Shown here: piece after piece, positions 8,562-17,136 of the stretch
How the letters are laid out: the number at the start of each line of letters is the position of its first letter
Numbering within the stretch: the first letter of the stretch is position 1
Position numbers and translations under genes: made by a program
Source: Dysgonomonas sp. UBA7710
Lineage (GTDB): Bacteria > Bacteroidota > Bacteroidia > Bacteroidales > Dysgonomonadaceae
Reading direction: 5' to 3'
Assembly (NCBI RefSeq): GCF_002482385.1
Contig: NZ_DLFW01000019.1
Coordinates: 1-56,444, forward strand
DNA: 56,444 bases
The notes under the pieces: generated by a model
The model's input: only the letters and a program-made list of their open reading frames with translations
Database searches by the model: none
What the model was told of the DNA's origin: nothing

Positions 8562-9460
8562 AGAAAATACACACTGATATATGCCCTGTTTGCGGAAGTA
8601 CCGAACTGGTTCCGTATCTGTCCTGTAAAGATTATCTGACAACACAGGAAGTCTTTGATATTTACCAGTGTAAAACTTGTGGTTTTGCGCTTACGCAGGA
8701 TTTTCCTGCCGAAGACGAAATCGGCCCTTATTATGATGCCCCGGAATACATCTCCCATTCCGATACACACAGAGGTGTTATAAATACCTTGTACCATTTG
8801 GCGAGGAAGATGGCATTGAAATCCAAATCGAAAATAGTAAGCCGTTACGCTTCTAAAAAAACTGGGATGCTCCTTGATATCGGTTCCGGTACAGGCTATT
8901 TCCTGAATAAGATGAAAGAGGAAAAGTGGATTGTGACGGGTATCGAAAAATCGGAGTTCGCACGTAAGTATGCAAAGCAGAAGTTTGATATCGATTGCCA
9001 GAGTTCCGATTATCTGTACAAGGTTTGCGAAAAAACAAAAGATGTCATAACCATGTGGCACGTACTCGAACATATGGAACATCTGAACCGTGTGATGCAC
9101 CATCTTTCCACGATATTAAAAAATGAAGGGACTGTTATTATCGCATTACCTAATAAAAGCTCTTTCGATGCCGTTCATTATAAAGAACACTGGGCAGCTT
9201 ATGACGTACCCCGTCATCTGTGGCATTTTTCTCTTTCCGATTTCGAGCGTCTGGCAGAGAAACACCACTTCGAAGTGACAGATGTGAAGCCGATGTATTT
9301 CGATGCTTTTTATATTTCCATGCTTAGCGAAAAAAATAAAGGAACCTCTTTTGCTACTGTAGTCGGACTGGCTAAAGGCGGAATATTCTTTCTGCGTACA
9401 TTAGCCGATAAGAGAAAAAGCAGTTCGCTGATTTATATACTGAAGAAAAACAAAAAATAA
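8558..9460 (+). CDS. class I SAM-dependent methyltransferase with N-terminal zinc-ribbon
   Basis: 300 residues. The N-terminus has two Cys pairs, C9-x2-C12 and C38-x2-C41, a small zinc-binding module seen in methyltransferases that act on sugar or cell-surface precursors. The SAM-binding loop is LDIGSGTGYFL (about residues 105-115), with MWHVLEHM further on, the acidic/His post-motif of the Methyltransf_23 type. It sits between the HAD gene (4-base overlap) and a YfhO-like gene (9 bases apart), so all three are probably one operon for envelope glycan or lipid modification. Substrate unknown. Confidence 0.88.
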   Translation: MKKIHTDICPVCGSTELVPYLSCKDYLTTQEVFDIYQCKTCGFALTQDFPAEDEIGPYYDAPEYISHSDTHRGVINTLYHLARKMALKSKSKIVSRYASKKTGMLLDIGSGTGYFLNKMKEEKWIVTGIEKSEFARKYAKQKFDIDCQSSDYLYKVCEKTKDVITMWHVLEHMEHLNRVMHHLSTILKNEGTVIIALPNKSSFDAVHYKEHWAAYDVPRHLWHFSLSDFERLAEKHHFEVTDVKPMYFDAFYISMLSEKNKGTSFATVVGLAKGGIFFLRTLADKRKSSSLIYILKKNKK

Positions 9461-9469
9461 TAAAATAGG

Positions 9470-12046
9470 ATGATAAAAAAGGAACAATCATTAGTTGGGA
9501 AAATATTGCCGCATATTATTGCGATTATAGCTTTTTTGGCAATAACAATGATTTATTTCAGCCCGTTGATGGAAGGTAAGATATTGTCTCAGAACGACGT
9601 GATGCACTATACCGGGGGATCACAGGAATTGCGCGAATATTATAACAATGAAGGAGAATCTTCCGCCTGGACAGGAGCTATATTTTCCGGTATGCCTGCC
9701 TACCAGATAGGGATATGGGGAGGAAGTCCCAATTTTCTCGATTATATAGAATATCCGTTGAAAGCCTTGGGTGGAAGTTCGGCCGGGCCTGTCTTTGCAG
9801 GGATGCTGATGGCTTATATATTATTCTGCCTGATGGGTTTCAAACCCGGATTTTCCATACTTGGGGCAATCGCCTATTCGCTGTCATCCTACAATATCGT
9901 CATACTCGAAGCCGGACATGTAACCAAAGCGTGGGCACTCGCTTATATGCCGCTGATCGTGGCGGGAATAATGGTGCTGTTCCGAAAGAAAATACTTCTC
10001 GGAGGTTTCCTCGTTGCCTTGGGACTGGCATTGCAGATTAAAAGCAATCACTTGCAGATAACTTATTATACAGGCATCCTTTGTGCTATTCTGTTCATTG
10101 CGTTTGCCGTGCAGATGATTTCGGAGAAAGATATTAAATCATTACTTAAAGCATCCGGGGCGATGGCTGTCGCACTCGTACTCGCTGCTTTATGTAATAT
10201 GGGGAGTATCTATGCCAATATGGAAATGGCAAGGGAAAGTACACGGGGAAAATCGGAGCTTACCGCTGCTGCAGCTTCTTCCGGAGAAAAACAATCGACG
10301 GGGCTCGACAAAGATTATGTCTTTGCATGGAGTTACGGGAAAGCAGAGACTTTCACCCTGATGATACCGAATATATACGGGGGAGTATCCGGCGGTACAT
10401 TGGACCAGTCTTCGAATTTGTATAAAGAAATGGTGAAACAAGGGGCGCAGGTAGACCCTAAAGGAATAAAGGCTTATACATACTGGGGTGCCCAGCCATT
10501 CACTCAGGGCTCTGTCTATTTCGGGGTGATTATATGTTTCCTTTTTGTATTGGGGATGATTGTTATCCGTAGCAAAGTAAAGTGGGGACTATTGGCTGCC
10601 ACCGTATTCTTTATTTTTCTTGCATGGGGTAAGAATATGGAGTGGTTCAATGATCTGTTCTTCTACCACTTTCCTCTGTATAGCAAGTTTAGGGCGGTAT
10701 CTACAGCCTTGGTTATTCCGGCTCTCACGATGGTGATAATTGCCGTATGGGGACTGAAGGAGTTTTTCACGGCAGATATAGATAAAGAAAAACTGAAAAA
10801 GGCGCTTTATATCTCTCTTGGTGTAATAGGTGGGTTGTGCCTGTTCTTTTGGATCGCTCCGGGTTTCTTCTTTAATTTTATGGCTGAATCCGATGCCGCA
10901 TGGCGCACACAGGTTCCTGATTGGTATTACAATGCTTTGCTTGCCGACCGTAAAGATCTGTTGTCGTCCGATGCACTGCGTTCATTGATATTTGTATTGC
11001 TGGCAGGTGCAGTACTGTTTTTCTCGCTTCGGACAAAGATGGAAAAACAAAAACTGGCATTATATGCTTCCATCGCTATCATATTATTGGTATTGGTTGA
11101 TCTTTGGGGTATAGATAAACGTTATCTGAATGACTCTAAATTTGTAAATAAAAATACATACGAAACGCAAAGTTTCCCACAAGCGACAGTTGATAAGATT
11201 ATCCTGCAGGATAAATATCCATCGTACAGGGTATTGAATCTTGCAAATACATTCGAGGATGCTAATACATCTTATTATCATAAATCTATAGGCGGTTATC
11301 ATGCTGCCAAACTGAAACGTTATCAGGAGTTGATAGACCACCGTTTATTTAATGAGGTCGGATTTATCCGGCAAAAAGCGAATGCTTTATTGCAACAGGA
11401 AGTCGCTAAACTTCAACAAGGACAAGGGAGTCCCGAGACTATCATCCAGGTTATGCAAGATAGTATTTCTCCGATGTTTGGAGCCACCACAGCTTTGAAT
11501 ATGCTGAATGCCAAATATGTGATTTATCATCCGGAACTGGCGCCGATAGTGAACCCCTATGCTCTGGGTGAAGCATGGTTTGTACCGGCATATAAGTTTG
11601 TGAGTAATGCCGATGAGGAAATCGCGGCTGTTAATACCCTTAACCCGCTTGAAATGGCGGTTGTAGATAAACGTTTCGAACAGGAGTTGTCGGGGCTGAA
11701 TATCGTTGCGGATTCGACAGCTACGATTAAAATGACTGAATATAAACCGAATATACTTAAATATAAGTCGAAAGCCGCAACCGAGCAACTAGCAGTATTA
11801 TCAGAGGTTTATTTCTCCGACGGCTGGCAGGCATATATTGATGGCAAGGAAGCGCCGCATTTCCGTGCCGACTGGACACTGAGGGCGATGCGTGTTCCTG
11901 CGGGCGAGCATGAAATTGTATTCAAGTTCGAACCTAAAGACTATTACCTGAGCCGCACTGTTGCTACCGCTTCATCTGCTGTTCTGGTATTGCTGCTGAT
12001 TGGTATGGTGGTAATACCTTTTGTCAGGAAAAAACGAGAAGAATAA
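9470..12046 (+). CDS. YfhO-family multi-spanning membrane protein
   Basis: 858 residues. The first 560 or so are hydrophobic with about a dozen membrane segments, starting with one at residues 10-30 and an external loop containing the conserved N-D-V-M-H-Y. The last one is near the C-terminus (about 830-850) followed by KKREE. Between them is a 270-residue soluble region ending in YFSDGWQAYIDG, the typical YfhO family ending. YfhO proteins are GT-C-like membrane proteins; the characterised ones glycosylate lipoteichoic acid in Firmicutes, but in Bacteroidota the substrate is unknown. It closes the HAD-methyltransferase operon and precedes a glycosyltransferase gene. Confidence 0.9.
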   Translation: MIKKEQSLVGKILPHIIAIIAFLAITMIYFSPLMEGKILSQNDVMHYTGGSQELREYYNNEGESSAWTGAIFSGMPAYQIGIWGGSPNFLDYIEYPLKALGGSSAGPVFAGMLMAYILFCLMGFKPGFSILGAIAYSLSSYNIVILEAGHVTKAWALAYMPLIVAGIMVLFRKKILLGGFLVALGLALQIKSNHLQITYYTGILCAILFIAFAVQMISEKDIKSLLKASGAMAVALVLAALCNMGSIYANMEMARESTRGKSELTAAAASSGEKQSTGLDKDYVFAWSYGKAETFTLMIPNIYGGVSGGTLDQSSNLYKEMVKQGAQVDPKGIKAYTYWGAQPFTQGSVYFGVIICFLFVLGMIVIRSKVKWGLLAATVFFIFLAWGKNMEWFNDLFFYHFPLYSKFRAVSTALVIPALTMVIIAVWGLKEFFTADIDKEKLKKALYISLGVIGGLCLFFWIAPGFFFNFMAESDAAWRTQVPDWYYNALLADRKDLLSSDALRSLIFVLLAGAVLFFSLRTKMEKQKLALYASIAIILLVLVDLWGIDKRYLNDSKFVNKNTYETQSFPQATVDKIILQDKYPSYRVLNLANTFEDANTSYYHKSIGGYHAAKLKRYQELIDHRLFNEVGFIRQKANALLQQEVAKLQQGQGSPETIIQVMQDSISPMFGATTALNMLNAKYVIYHPELAPIVNPYALGEAWFVPAYKFVSNADEEIAAVNTLNPLEMAVVDKRFEQELSGLNIVADSTATIKMTEYKPNILKYKSKAATEQLAVLSEVYFSDGWQAYIDGKEAPHFRADWTLRAMRVPAGEHEIVFKFEPKDYYLSRTVATASSAVLVLLLIGMVVIPFVRKKREE

Positions 12047-12055
12047 ATATACTCT

Positions 12056-12119
12056 TGTCATTCTGAACGAAGTGAAGAATCTACAAAACATGAGATTCTT
12101 CACTTCGTTCAGAATGACA
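12056..12119. repeat. perfect inverted repeat with 27-base arms (dispersed repeat family)
   Basis: Arms at 12056-12082 and 12093-12119 are perfect reverse complements around a 10-base loop, giving a very stable hairpin directly after the yfhO-like stop codon. The arm contains CATTCTGAACGAAGTGAAG. Diverged single arms occur at 25437-25467 and, inverted, at 25871-25900. It could act as a terminator or mRNA stabiliser between the yfhO-like and glycosyltransferase genes, but has no T-run. Confidence 0.9.
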
Positions 12120-12136
12120 GAGAAAAACGAGACAGA

Positions 12137-13042
12137 ATGAAATTTTCCGTCATATTTTGTACTTACAACAGGGAAAAATATATCTATAATGCCATGAAAA
12201 GCATTGCAGAACAGGATTTTTCATACACGGACTATGAGATAGTCCTTATAAATAATAACAGTACAGACAGTACGGAAAATATCTGCAACCGGTTCAGGGA
12301 AGATTATCCACAGGTCCGATTCCGCTATTTTATCGAGACAAATCAGGGGCTGTCGTATGCCCGCAACAGAGGTGTGAAGGAGAGTAGGGGAGATATTCTT
12401 GTTTTTGTGGATGATGACGCTACTGTATTCGAATCATATTTGCCTTCAATAAATATTTTTTTTGATGCCTACCCGGAGGTGAATGCCTGCGGGGGCCCTA
12501 TTGTCCCCGTCTATGAGGTGGAAAAGCCGAAATGGCTATCCCATTATACTGAGCAGCTTCTTGGAGGTGCATTATATGAAGGCGATAAAGTGAAACCGTT
12601 CAGGAACGGAAAATATCCCGGAGGAGGAAATTCCGCATTCAGAAAGGAAGTTTTTGAAAAATACGGGCTTTTCAATGTCGAACTCGGACGGAAAGGCACA
12701 GGGCTGATCGGGGCGGAGGAAAAAGACCTTTACGACAGGCTTATACGTGGCAGCGAACAATTCTACTATCTGCCGCAGATGGGTATTTATCACTATATAC
12801 CCGAAAAGAAACTGACCAAAGCACATTTCAGAGAACTGACATATTCTATAGGAAAAAGCGAGCGAATCCGCACAAAAGGTGTCTCCCCGAAGGCATACCG
12901 GAACAGGGTATTGGCGGAATGCAAGAAATGGATGGCATCTCTTGTCCTGTTTGCCGGATACACACTGGCGCTTTCTCCGGGCAAGGGCTGGAAATTGATG
13001 CAATTCAGATGGTATGTAAGTAAGGGGTTGCTGGGTAAATGA
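12137..13042 (+). CDS. family 2 glycosyltransferase
   Basis: 301 residues with a GT-A fold. FSVIFCTYNREKYI at the N-terminus is the nucleotide-sugar binding strand and turn, LINNNSTDST follows, and V-D-D-D (91-94) is the metal-binding DxD equivalent. GGPIVPVYE and the G-A-E-E-K-D-L region carry the acceptor-side catalytic residues. It transfers a sugar from a nucleotide donor to an unknown acceptor at the inner face of the membrane. It lies 90 bases after the YfhO-like gene, separated by the 64-base hairpin, so it may be partly independent. Next downstream is a REP-like repeat. Confidence 0.9.
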   Translation: MKFSVIFCTYNREKYIYNAMKSIAEQDFSYTDYEIVLINNNSTDSTENICNRFREDYPQVRFRYFIETNQGLSYARNRGVKESRGDILVFVDDDATVFESYLPSINIFFDAYPEVNACGGPIVPVYEVEKPKWLSHYTEQLLGGALYEGDKVKPFRNGKYPGGGNSAFRKEVFEKYGLFNVELGRKGTGLIGAEEKDLYDRLIRGSEQFYYLPQMGIYHYIPEKKLTKAHFRELTYSIGKSERIRTKGVSPKAYRNRVLAECKKWMASLVLFAGYTLALSPGKGWKLMQFRWYVSKGLLGK

Positions 13043-13082
13043 TTTGAATTATCATTACCATATGATATAATAGTGCGGTAAT

Positions 13083-13174
13083 CCGCTGACGCGGACTCCT
13101 AGTCCGTGTCTTGTTTGATAGAGCAAAAATGTTTACTATGCAACACACAGACGGGACGTCTGCGCGAGCAGAGG
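13083..13174 (+). repeat. REP-like two-hairpin repeat, left copy
   Basis: About 92 bases with two palindromes: CGGACTCCTAGTCCG and CAGACGGGACGTCTG, joined by an A/T-rich linker with GCAAAAATGTTTA. It is a direct repeat of 14359-14449, and a partial inverted copy lies at 4143-4181. The remaining part of 13043-13329 has no gene; a GGCAGGGCC-rich stretch follows to about 13240, then AT-rich DNA up to the acyltransferase gene. Confidence 0.85.
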
Positions 13175-13329
13175 GTTATTGACCGTCACATGATGCAATC
13201 GTGCTATAGCGGGGGCAGGGCCTTCGCCAAATGAGGGGCTTTTATTCTACCCCTTTTCCGTTATTACCTAAAATCGCATTATATTATTAACTCATACAGT
13301 GTGATATATAAATTTTATAAATTTGTGTC

Positions 13330-14319
13330 ATGACAAAAACACGAAACACATACATGGATCTGGTCAAAGCTATCTTGATATATCTTGTAATACTTGGTCA
13401 TTCAATCCAACTCATTGGCTATAAAAGCACAGCACCATTTTGGGATGATTCTTTATTTAAGGCAATTTACTCTTTTCACATGCAATTATTTATTGCGATA
13501 AGTGGATACTTTACTTATTTTTCATTAGCAAAGAAGTCAATTCTTAACTTTTTGAAAGATAGATTTTGTAACACATTTATTCCAATGTTAGCATGGTGTG
13601 TATTGGCTTTTCTTGTGCAATCTTTAATTTTTAAAACATTTTCATTTACTGATTTATTTAGTGTTATTGAACTGAATTATTGGTTTATTTGGGCTTTGTT
13701 ATTATTCTCTTTTATTACATGTTGTGCTAAAAAATTAAAGGTGGATAATATCTATTTTTGGCTGATAAGCATTCCCATTGTTATATCAATACCTTTCGAT
13801 ATGTTTTGGTATCCTTGGATAAAAAGCATATACTCCTATTTTGTTATCGGATATTTAGTAGCTAAAGTAGACTTATCAACCATTATCATAAAGCTGAAGA
13901 AATATAACACTCTTATATTTTCAGCTTCAATTATATGTTTTATTATTTATCCGCAAAATGCTTTTTTGTATATAACGCCATCCAGCATATTTGAAATTAA
14001 AATATCCGCATTTAGATTTATCACGGGATGTCTATGCTCAATCAGTTTTCTTCTATTTGTTTATTTCATTTATACAAAACTATTAAAACAAAATATCAAT
14101 TCTTTATTGTTAGATATTGGAAGTAAGACATTGAGTTTATATTTGGTGCAAGGTTTGTTCTTTTACATTTACACAGTTACAATAATTCCGAGATACCCTA
14201 AAGTACTACATAATAACTTCTTTTCTTTTTTGTTAAGTATTATCCTTTTCTCAACTTTTTATTTCACTATTTTTCTTTTAAATAAAAATAAAGGATTGAA
14301 AAAAATTCTTTTTGGATAA
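13330..14319 (+). CDS. acyltransferase-3 family membrane protein (O-acetyltransferase-like)
   Basis: 329 residues with around ten membrane segments. The N-terminus (Y-M-D-L-V-K-A-I-L-I-Y-L-V-I-L-G-H) carries the conserved start and the active-site His of the acyltransferase-3 family, and FHMQLFIAISGYF gives the second conserved block. Family members transfer acetyl or other acyl groups to sugars on exported polysaccharides. The gene is markedly AT-rich compared with its neighbours, rich in A/T-ending codons, and sits between two direct REP-like repeats, which suggests it was acquired. Function fits the neighbouring glycosyltransferase. Confidence 0.88.
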   Translation: MTKTRNTYMDLVKAILIYLVILGHSIQLIGYKSTAPFWDDSLFKAIYSFHMQLFIAISGYFTYFSLAKKSILNFLKDRFCNTFIPMLAWCVLAFLVQSLIFKTFSFTDLFSVIELNYWFIWALLLFSFITCCAKKLKVDNIYFWLISIPIVISIPFDMFWYPWIKSIYSYFVIGYLVAKVDLSTIIIKLKKYNTLIFSASIICFIIYPQNAFLYITPSSIFEIKISAFRFITGCLCSISFLLFVYFIYTKLLKQNINSLLLDIGSKTLSLYLVQGLFFYIYTVTIIPRYPKVLHNNFFSFLLSIILFSTFYFTIFLLNKNKGLKKILFG

Positions 14320-14358
14320 CTAATCAAACAATTTATCAAGTGTAAATTCCTTAAACAC

Positions 14359-14449
14359 CCGCTGGCGCGGACTTCCAGTCCGTGTCTTGCTTGACAGGGC
14401 AAAAATGTTTATTACGCAACACACAGACGGGCGTCTGCGTGAGCAGAGG
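14359..14449 (+). repeat. REP-like two-hairpin repeat, right copy
   Basis: About 91 bases, strongly similar to 13083-13174 in the same orientation, with CGGACTTCCAGTCCG and CAGACGGGCGTCTG hairpins; the loops differ by small changes and one base is lost. The two copies enclose the acyltransferase gene. The rest of 14320-14535 has no gene. Confidence 0.85.
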
Positions 14450-14535
14450 CTATGTCAGCATAACTAAAAATTTATCAAAACCAAATATCTTTATCTATAT
14501 AAGAAACTGATTATTAACATTAATATTTAAGTCTT

Positions 14536-15231
14536 ATGAAGTATAAAGAGAAAACAGCCTCGGAGATTATCCAGATGATAGAACAAGACCTTTGCAGCAT
14601 TTCCGAAATATGCAAAACATTCAAGATCAGCAGAAAAACATTTTACGAATGGAAAAAAGAAAAGCCCGAATTTAAAGAAGCGGTAGAAGAAGCCATCGAC
14701 CACCGCGAAGATGTGATGATAGCCTCGGCGCGGATAGGCCTGAAACAATTATTAGAGGGATACATACAGAAAAAAGAGAAGATCAGCTATATCCCCGATA
14801 AGAACGATCCGGTGAATGATGTGGAGAAATGCCGTGTAGTGGAAAAGAAATTCTGCCCGCCGAGCATCCGCGCTATAAAGTATGTACTCGACCGGGAGGA
14901 AAGGAAGAAAGAGAAGCAGCAGTTGGAAAGCTGGGAGAAACGCCCGCTGGTCATCGAAGTACAGGACGAGGAAACCAGGCGACAGCTGATGATATTGAAA
15001 GGGAACGGCTTCCGTTCGGGCGGCTCGCTCAATCCGGAGATAGTGGCGGCCGTGAACCGGGAGTTGGAAGAGAATAAAAAAATGGAAAGTGAAGAACTAA
15101 AAGTGAAAAATGAAGAATTAAAAAATGAACAGGATAAATTGCAGGCACAGCCGGCTGCCGCTCCGGTAGAGAAGCCCAAGGTGAATCTTTATCCGTTTCT
15201 GCCGCCGGGATATACATCGAGAACGGATTGA
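14536..15231 (+). CDS. HTH protein resembling phage terminase small subunit
   Basis: 231 residues. The N-terminal 45 residues form a helix-turn-helix (S-I-S-E-I-C-K-T-F-K-I-S-R-K-T-F-Y-E-W) of the kind found in phage terminase small subunits and transposase-like DNA-binding proteins; residues 46-130 are helical and charged. No other phage gene is nearby, so it is an orphan or domesticated copy; DNA-binding is inferred. Residues around 182-200 (SEELKVKNEELKNEQ) are a low-complexity coil whose DNA is the same kind of AAAAGTGAARAAYGAA simple repeat that continues after the stop codon, so the repeat may have invaded the coding sequence. Short proline-rich tail. Confidence 0.7.
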   Translation: MKYKEKTASEIIQMIEQDLCSISEICKTFKISRKTFYEWKKEKPEFKEAVEEAIDHREDVMIASARIGLKQLLEGYIQKKEKISYIPDKNDPVNDVEKCRVVEKKFCPPSIRAIKYVLDREERKKEKQQLESWEKRPLVIEVQDEETRRQLMILKGNGFRSGGSLNPEIVAAVNRELEENKKMESEELKVKNEELKNEQDKLQAQPAAAPVEKPKVNLYPFLPPGYTSRTD

Positions 15232-15591
15232 GGAAGGGGGAAATAATAAGTGAAAAACGAAAAGTGAAGAACGAATTGAAAATCGGCGGAGCCAAAAGTG
15301 AAGAACGGAAAATCATACGGGATACAAGTTGTTAACTGATGACTGTTCACCGATAACTGAAAAGGTGTTACTGTTGTTACTTTTTAACACGGAATAGTGA
15401 ACTAAGGTTAATCGTATAAGGGATTCGGCTTTGGAAAAGTTAAAATAACGGGTAGAATGTAGCAGGTGTGATAGGTTGTAAGTTAAATGTCTATTTTTGT
15501 CATGTATCGTACAGAAAGTAGCCGCATCAATATTGATAAATAGTGTTACTTTTGTTACTTTTTAGATTAATATTATAATATACAGTTATAT
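15232..15591. repeat. intergenic repeat cluster
   Basis: No gene. 15240-15312 is degenerate AAAAGTGAAGAACGGAAAA-type repeat. 15323-15360 is a copy of the element ending in AACAACTTGTA (inverted relative to 25533-25570). 15365-15385 and 15544-15563 are copies of the GTTACTTTTGTTACTTTTT repeat also seen at 4291, 25506 and 25601. Confidence 0.7.
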
Positions 15592-16173
15592 ATGAAGAAG
15601 AATACGATTTACATGGTTATTGTCTCTGTGGTAGTCGTTATTATACTACTTTTTTTTCTGAAAGGCAGTATCTACCGCATGGCTGTGAAATATGAGGATG
15701 CCGGAGGGCGCAAATCATATGATATAAAGGACGAAAAGCTGGCGTCTTATATCAACCGGAGCCTGCCAAACGACGAATCGCTGGATGCGAATATAGATAT
15801 AGAAACCATTATTGATCTATCGTTAGATATGACGGGAGATGCTCTTGATTTCTCAGCAATGTATAGTGATAGCGAGCCGCATAAAGCATTTGAGAATGGC
15901 GGCGCTAATTATGTGGGTTATGCTTCATTTACTGCCGCTGTGGGCAACTACCTGATAAAGCGTTTCGGAATGGATAAGGTGTGGGAAGCTAAACCCAAAA
16001 AAGGGAAGCTATATTTCTTTGGAAACAATGTGCATAAGAATGCTAAAGATGGTTGGTTTAAAGATCATGACTTTGTTGTCTTCAGAAATAAGAACACTAA
16101 GGAAGAAATATATGTAGATCCTGCTGCATTCGACTATTTCGGAACAAGGCGGGTCGATAAACGTGAAAAATGA
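15592..16173 (+). CDS. membrane-anchored protein of unknown function, possible transglutaminase-like fold
   Basis: 193 residues with one hydrophobic segment (residues 6-24) that should anchor it with the rest outside. I do not recognise it firmly. The arrangement G-A-N-Y-V-G-Y-A-S-F-T-A-A-V followed about 50 residues later by HDFVVF and then Y-V-D-P looks like a transglutaminase-like Cys-His-Asp layout in which the Cys (expected in N-C-V-G-Y-A) is Tyr. If so the protein is a non-catalytic relative; this is a tentative reading. The stop codon is in the same frame as, and 9 bases before, the TTG start of queG, so the two are probably co-transcribed. Confidence 0.65.
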   Translation: MKKNTIYMVIVSVVVVIILLFFLKGSIYRMAVKYEDAGGRKSYDIKDEKLASYINRSLPNDESLDANIDIETIIDLSLDMTGDALDFSAMYSDSEPHKAFENGGANYVGYASFTAAVGNYLIKRFGMDKVWEAKPKKGKLYFFGNNVHKNAKDGWFKDHDFVVFRNKNTKEEIYVDPAAFDYFGTRRVDKREK

Positions 16174-16182
16174 CAGGACGGT

Positions 16183-17106
16183 TTGATAACTTCTGCTCAA
16201 ATAAAGGAATATGCCCTGGTATTGGGTTTCGATGCCTGTGGCATCTGCCGTGCCGAAAAAGTAGACGTGGAAAATCAGGAAGGTTATAAAAACTGGATTG
16301 ATAATTCATTCTATGCAGGAATGGACTATATGGCACGTAATGTGGAGAAACGTTGCAATCCTGCTTTGTTAGTTGAAAGTGCCCGTTCGATAGTATGCGT
16401 GGCATTAAATTACTATCCGGGGACAAAGTTGCCCGAAGAAAATCCTCAGTTTGCATACTATGCTTACGGGAAAGATTATCACGATGTGGTAAAAGCTAAA
16501 TTGCAACGACTCTTTGATTTCATTAAGTCATTAGACCCATCAGTCGAAGGACGCCCTTTTGTTGATACCGCTCCGGTACTGGAACGCTATTGGGCGGAAA
16601 AGGCGGGATTAGGATTTATCGGTAAGAATTCACTACTTATCATTCCCGGAAGAGGCTCTTATTTCTTTTTGGGAGAATTGATTCTTAATCTGGAACTGGA
16701 GTATGATATACCTCTGTCCCTCTCGTGCGGTAACTGTAAGCGGTGTCTTGAGGCTTGTCCTACAGGAGCGATCGTCGGGCCCAGGACGGTAGATGCCAAT
16801 AAGTGCATTTCGTATCAAACGATAGAAAATAAAGGAGAGATAGACGAGGCCATTGTACCTAATCTTAATAACCGTTTTTACGGATGCGACATTTGCCAGC
16901 AGGTTTGCCCTTGGAACCGGTATTCGAAGCCGCATAAGACTATGGAATTTAATCCCTCGCAGGCTTTTCTGGATCTATCTTTTGAGAGGCTCGATAAGCT
17001 GACAGTGGAAGAGTATCAGGAGATTTTCAGAGGTTCGGCAGTGAAAAGGGCAAAGTATAGCGGGTTGAAAAGAAATCTGGAGGCATTAAAGTGCAATAAG
17101 AAGTAA
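16183..17106 (+). CDS. queG: epoxyqueuosine reductase
   Basis: 307 residues. QueG reduces epoxyqueuosine to queuosine in tRNA, using cobalamin and two [4Fe-4S] clusters. FVDTAPVLER (126-135) holds the catalytic Asp128, followed by the GLGFIGKNS stretch. The cluster ligands are C182-x2-C185-x2-C188-x3-C192, C208, and C235-x2-C238-x3-C242. The length matches short Bacteroidota QueG proteins without the C-terminal HEAT repeats. No ATG is available: the frame is blocked by the upstream gene's stop at 16171, and the only sensible start is TTG at 16183. A weakly initiated, coupled translation from the upstream gene is likely. Confidence 0.93.
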   Translation: MITSAQIKEYALVLGFDACGICRAEKVDVENQEGYKNWIDNSFYAGMDYMARNVEKRCNPALLVESARSIVCVALNYYPGTKLPEENPQFAYYAYGKDYHDVVKAKLQRLFDFIKSLDPSVEGRPFVDTAPVLERYWAEKAGLGFIGKNSLLIIPGRGSYFFLGELILNLELEYDIPLSLSCGNCKRCLEACPTGAIVGPRTVDANKCISYQTIENKGEIDEAIVPNLNNRFYGCDICQQVCPWNRYSKPHKTMEFNPSQAFLDLSFERLDKLTVEEYQEIFRGSAVKRAKYSGLKRNLEALKCNKK

Positions 17107-17136
17107 TATTGGTTGTCTGATTTACGTTATATATAA

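Noticed and set aside
14536..15231. A prophage indicated by the terminase-like gene
   Set aside because: No other phage gene (portal, large terminase, capsid) is next to it; the HTH region alone does not support a prophage.
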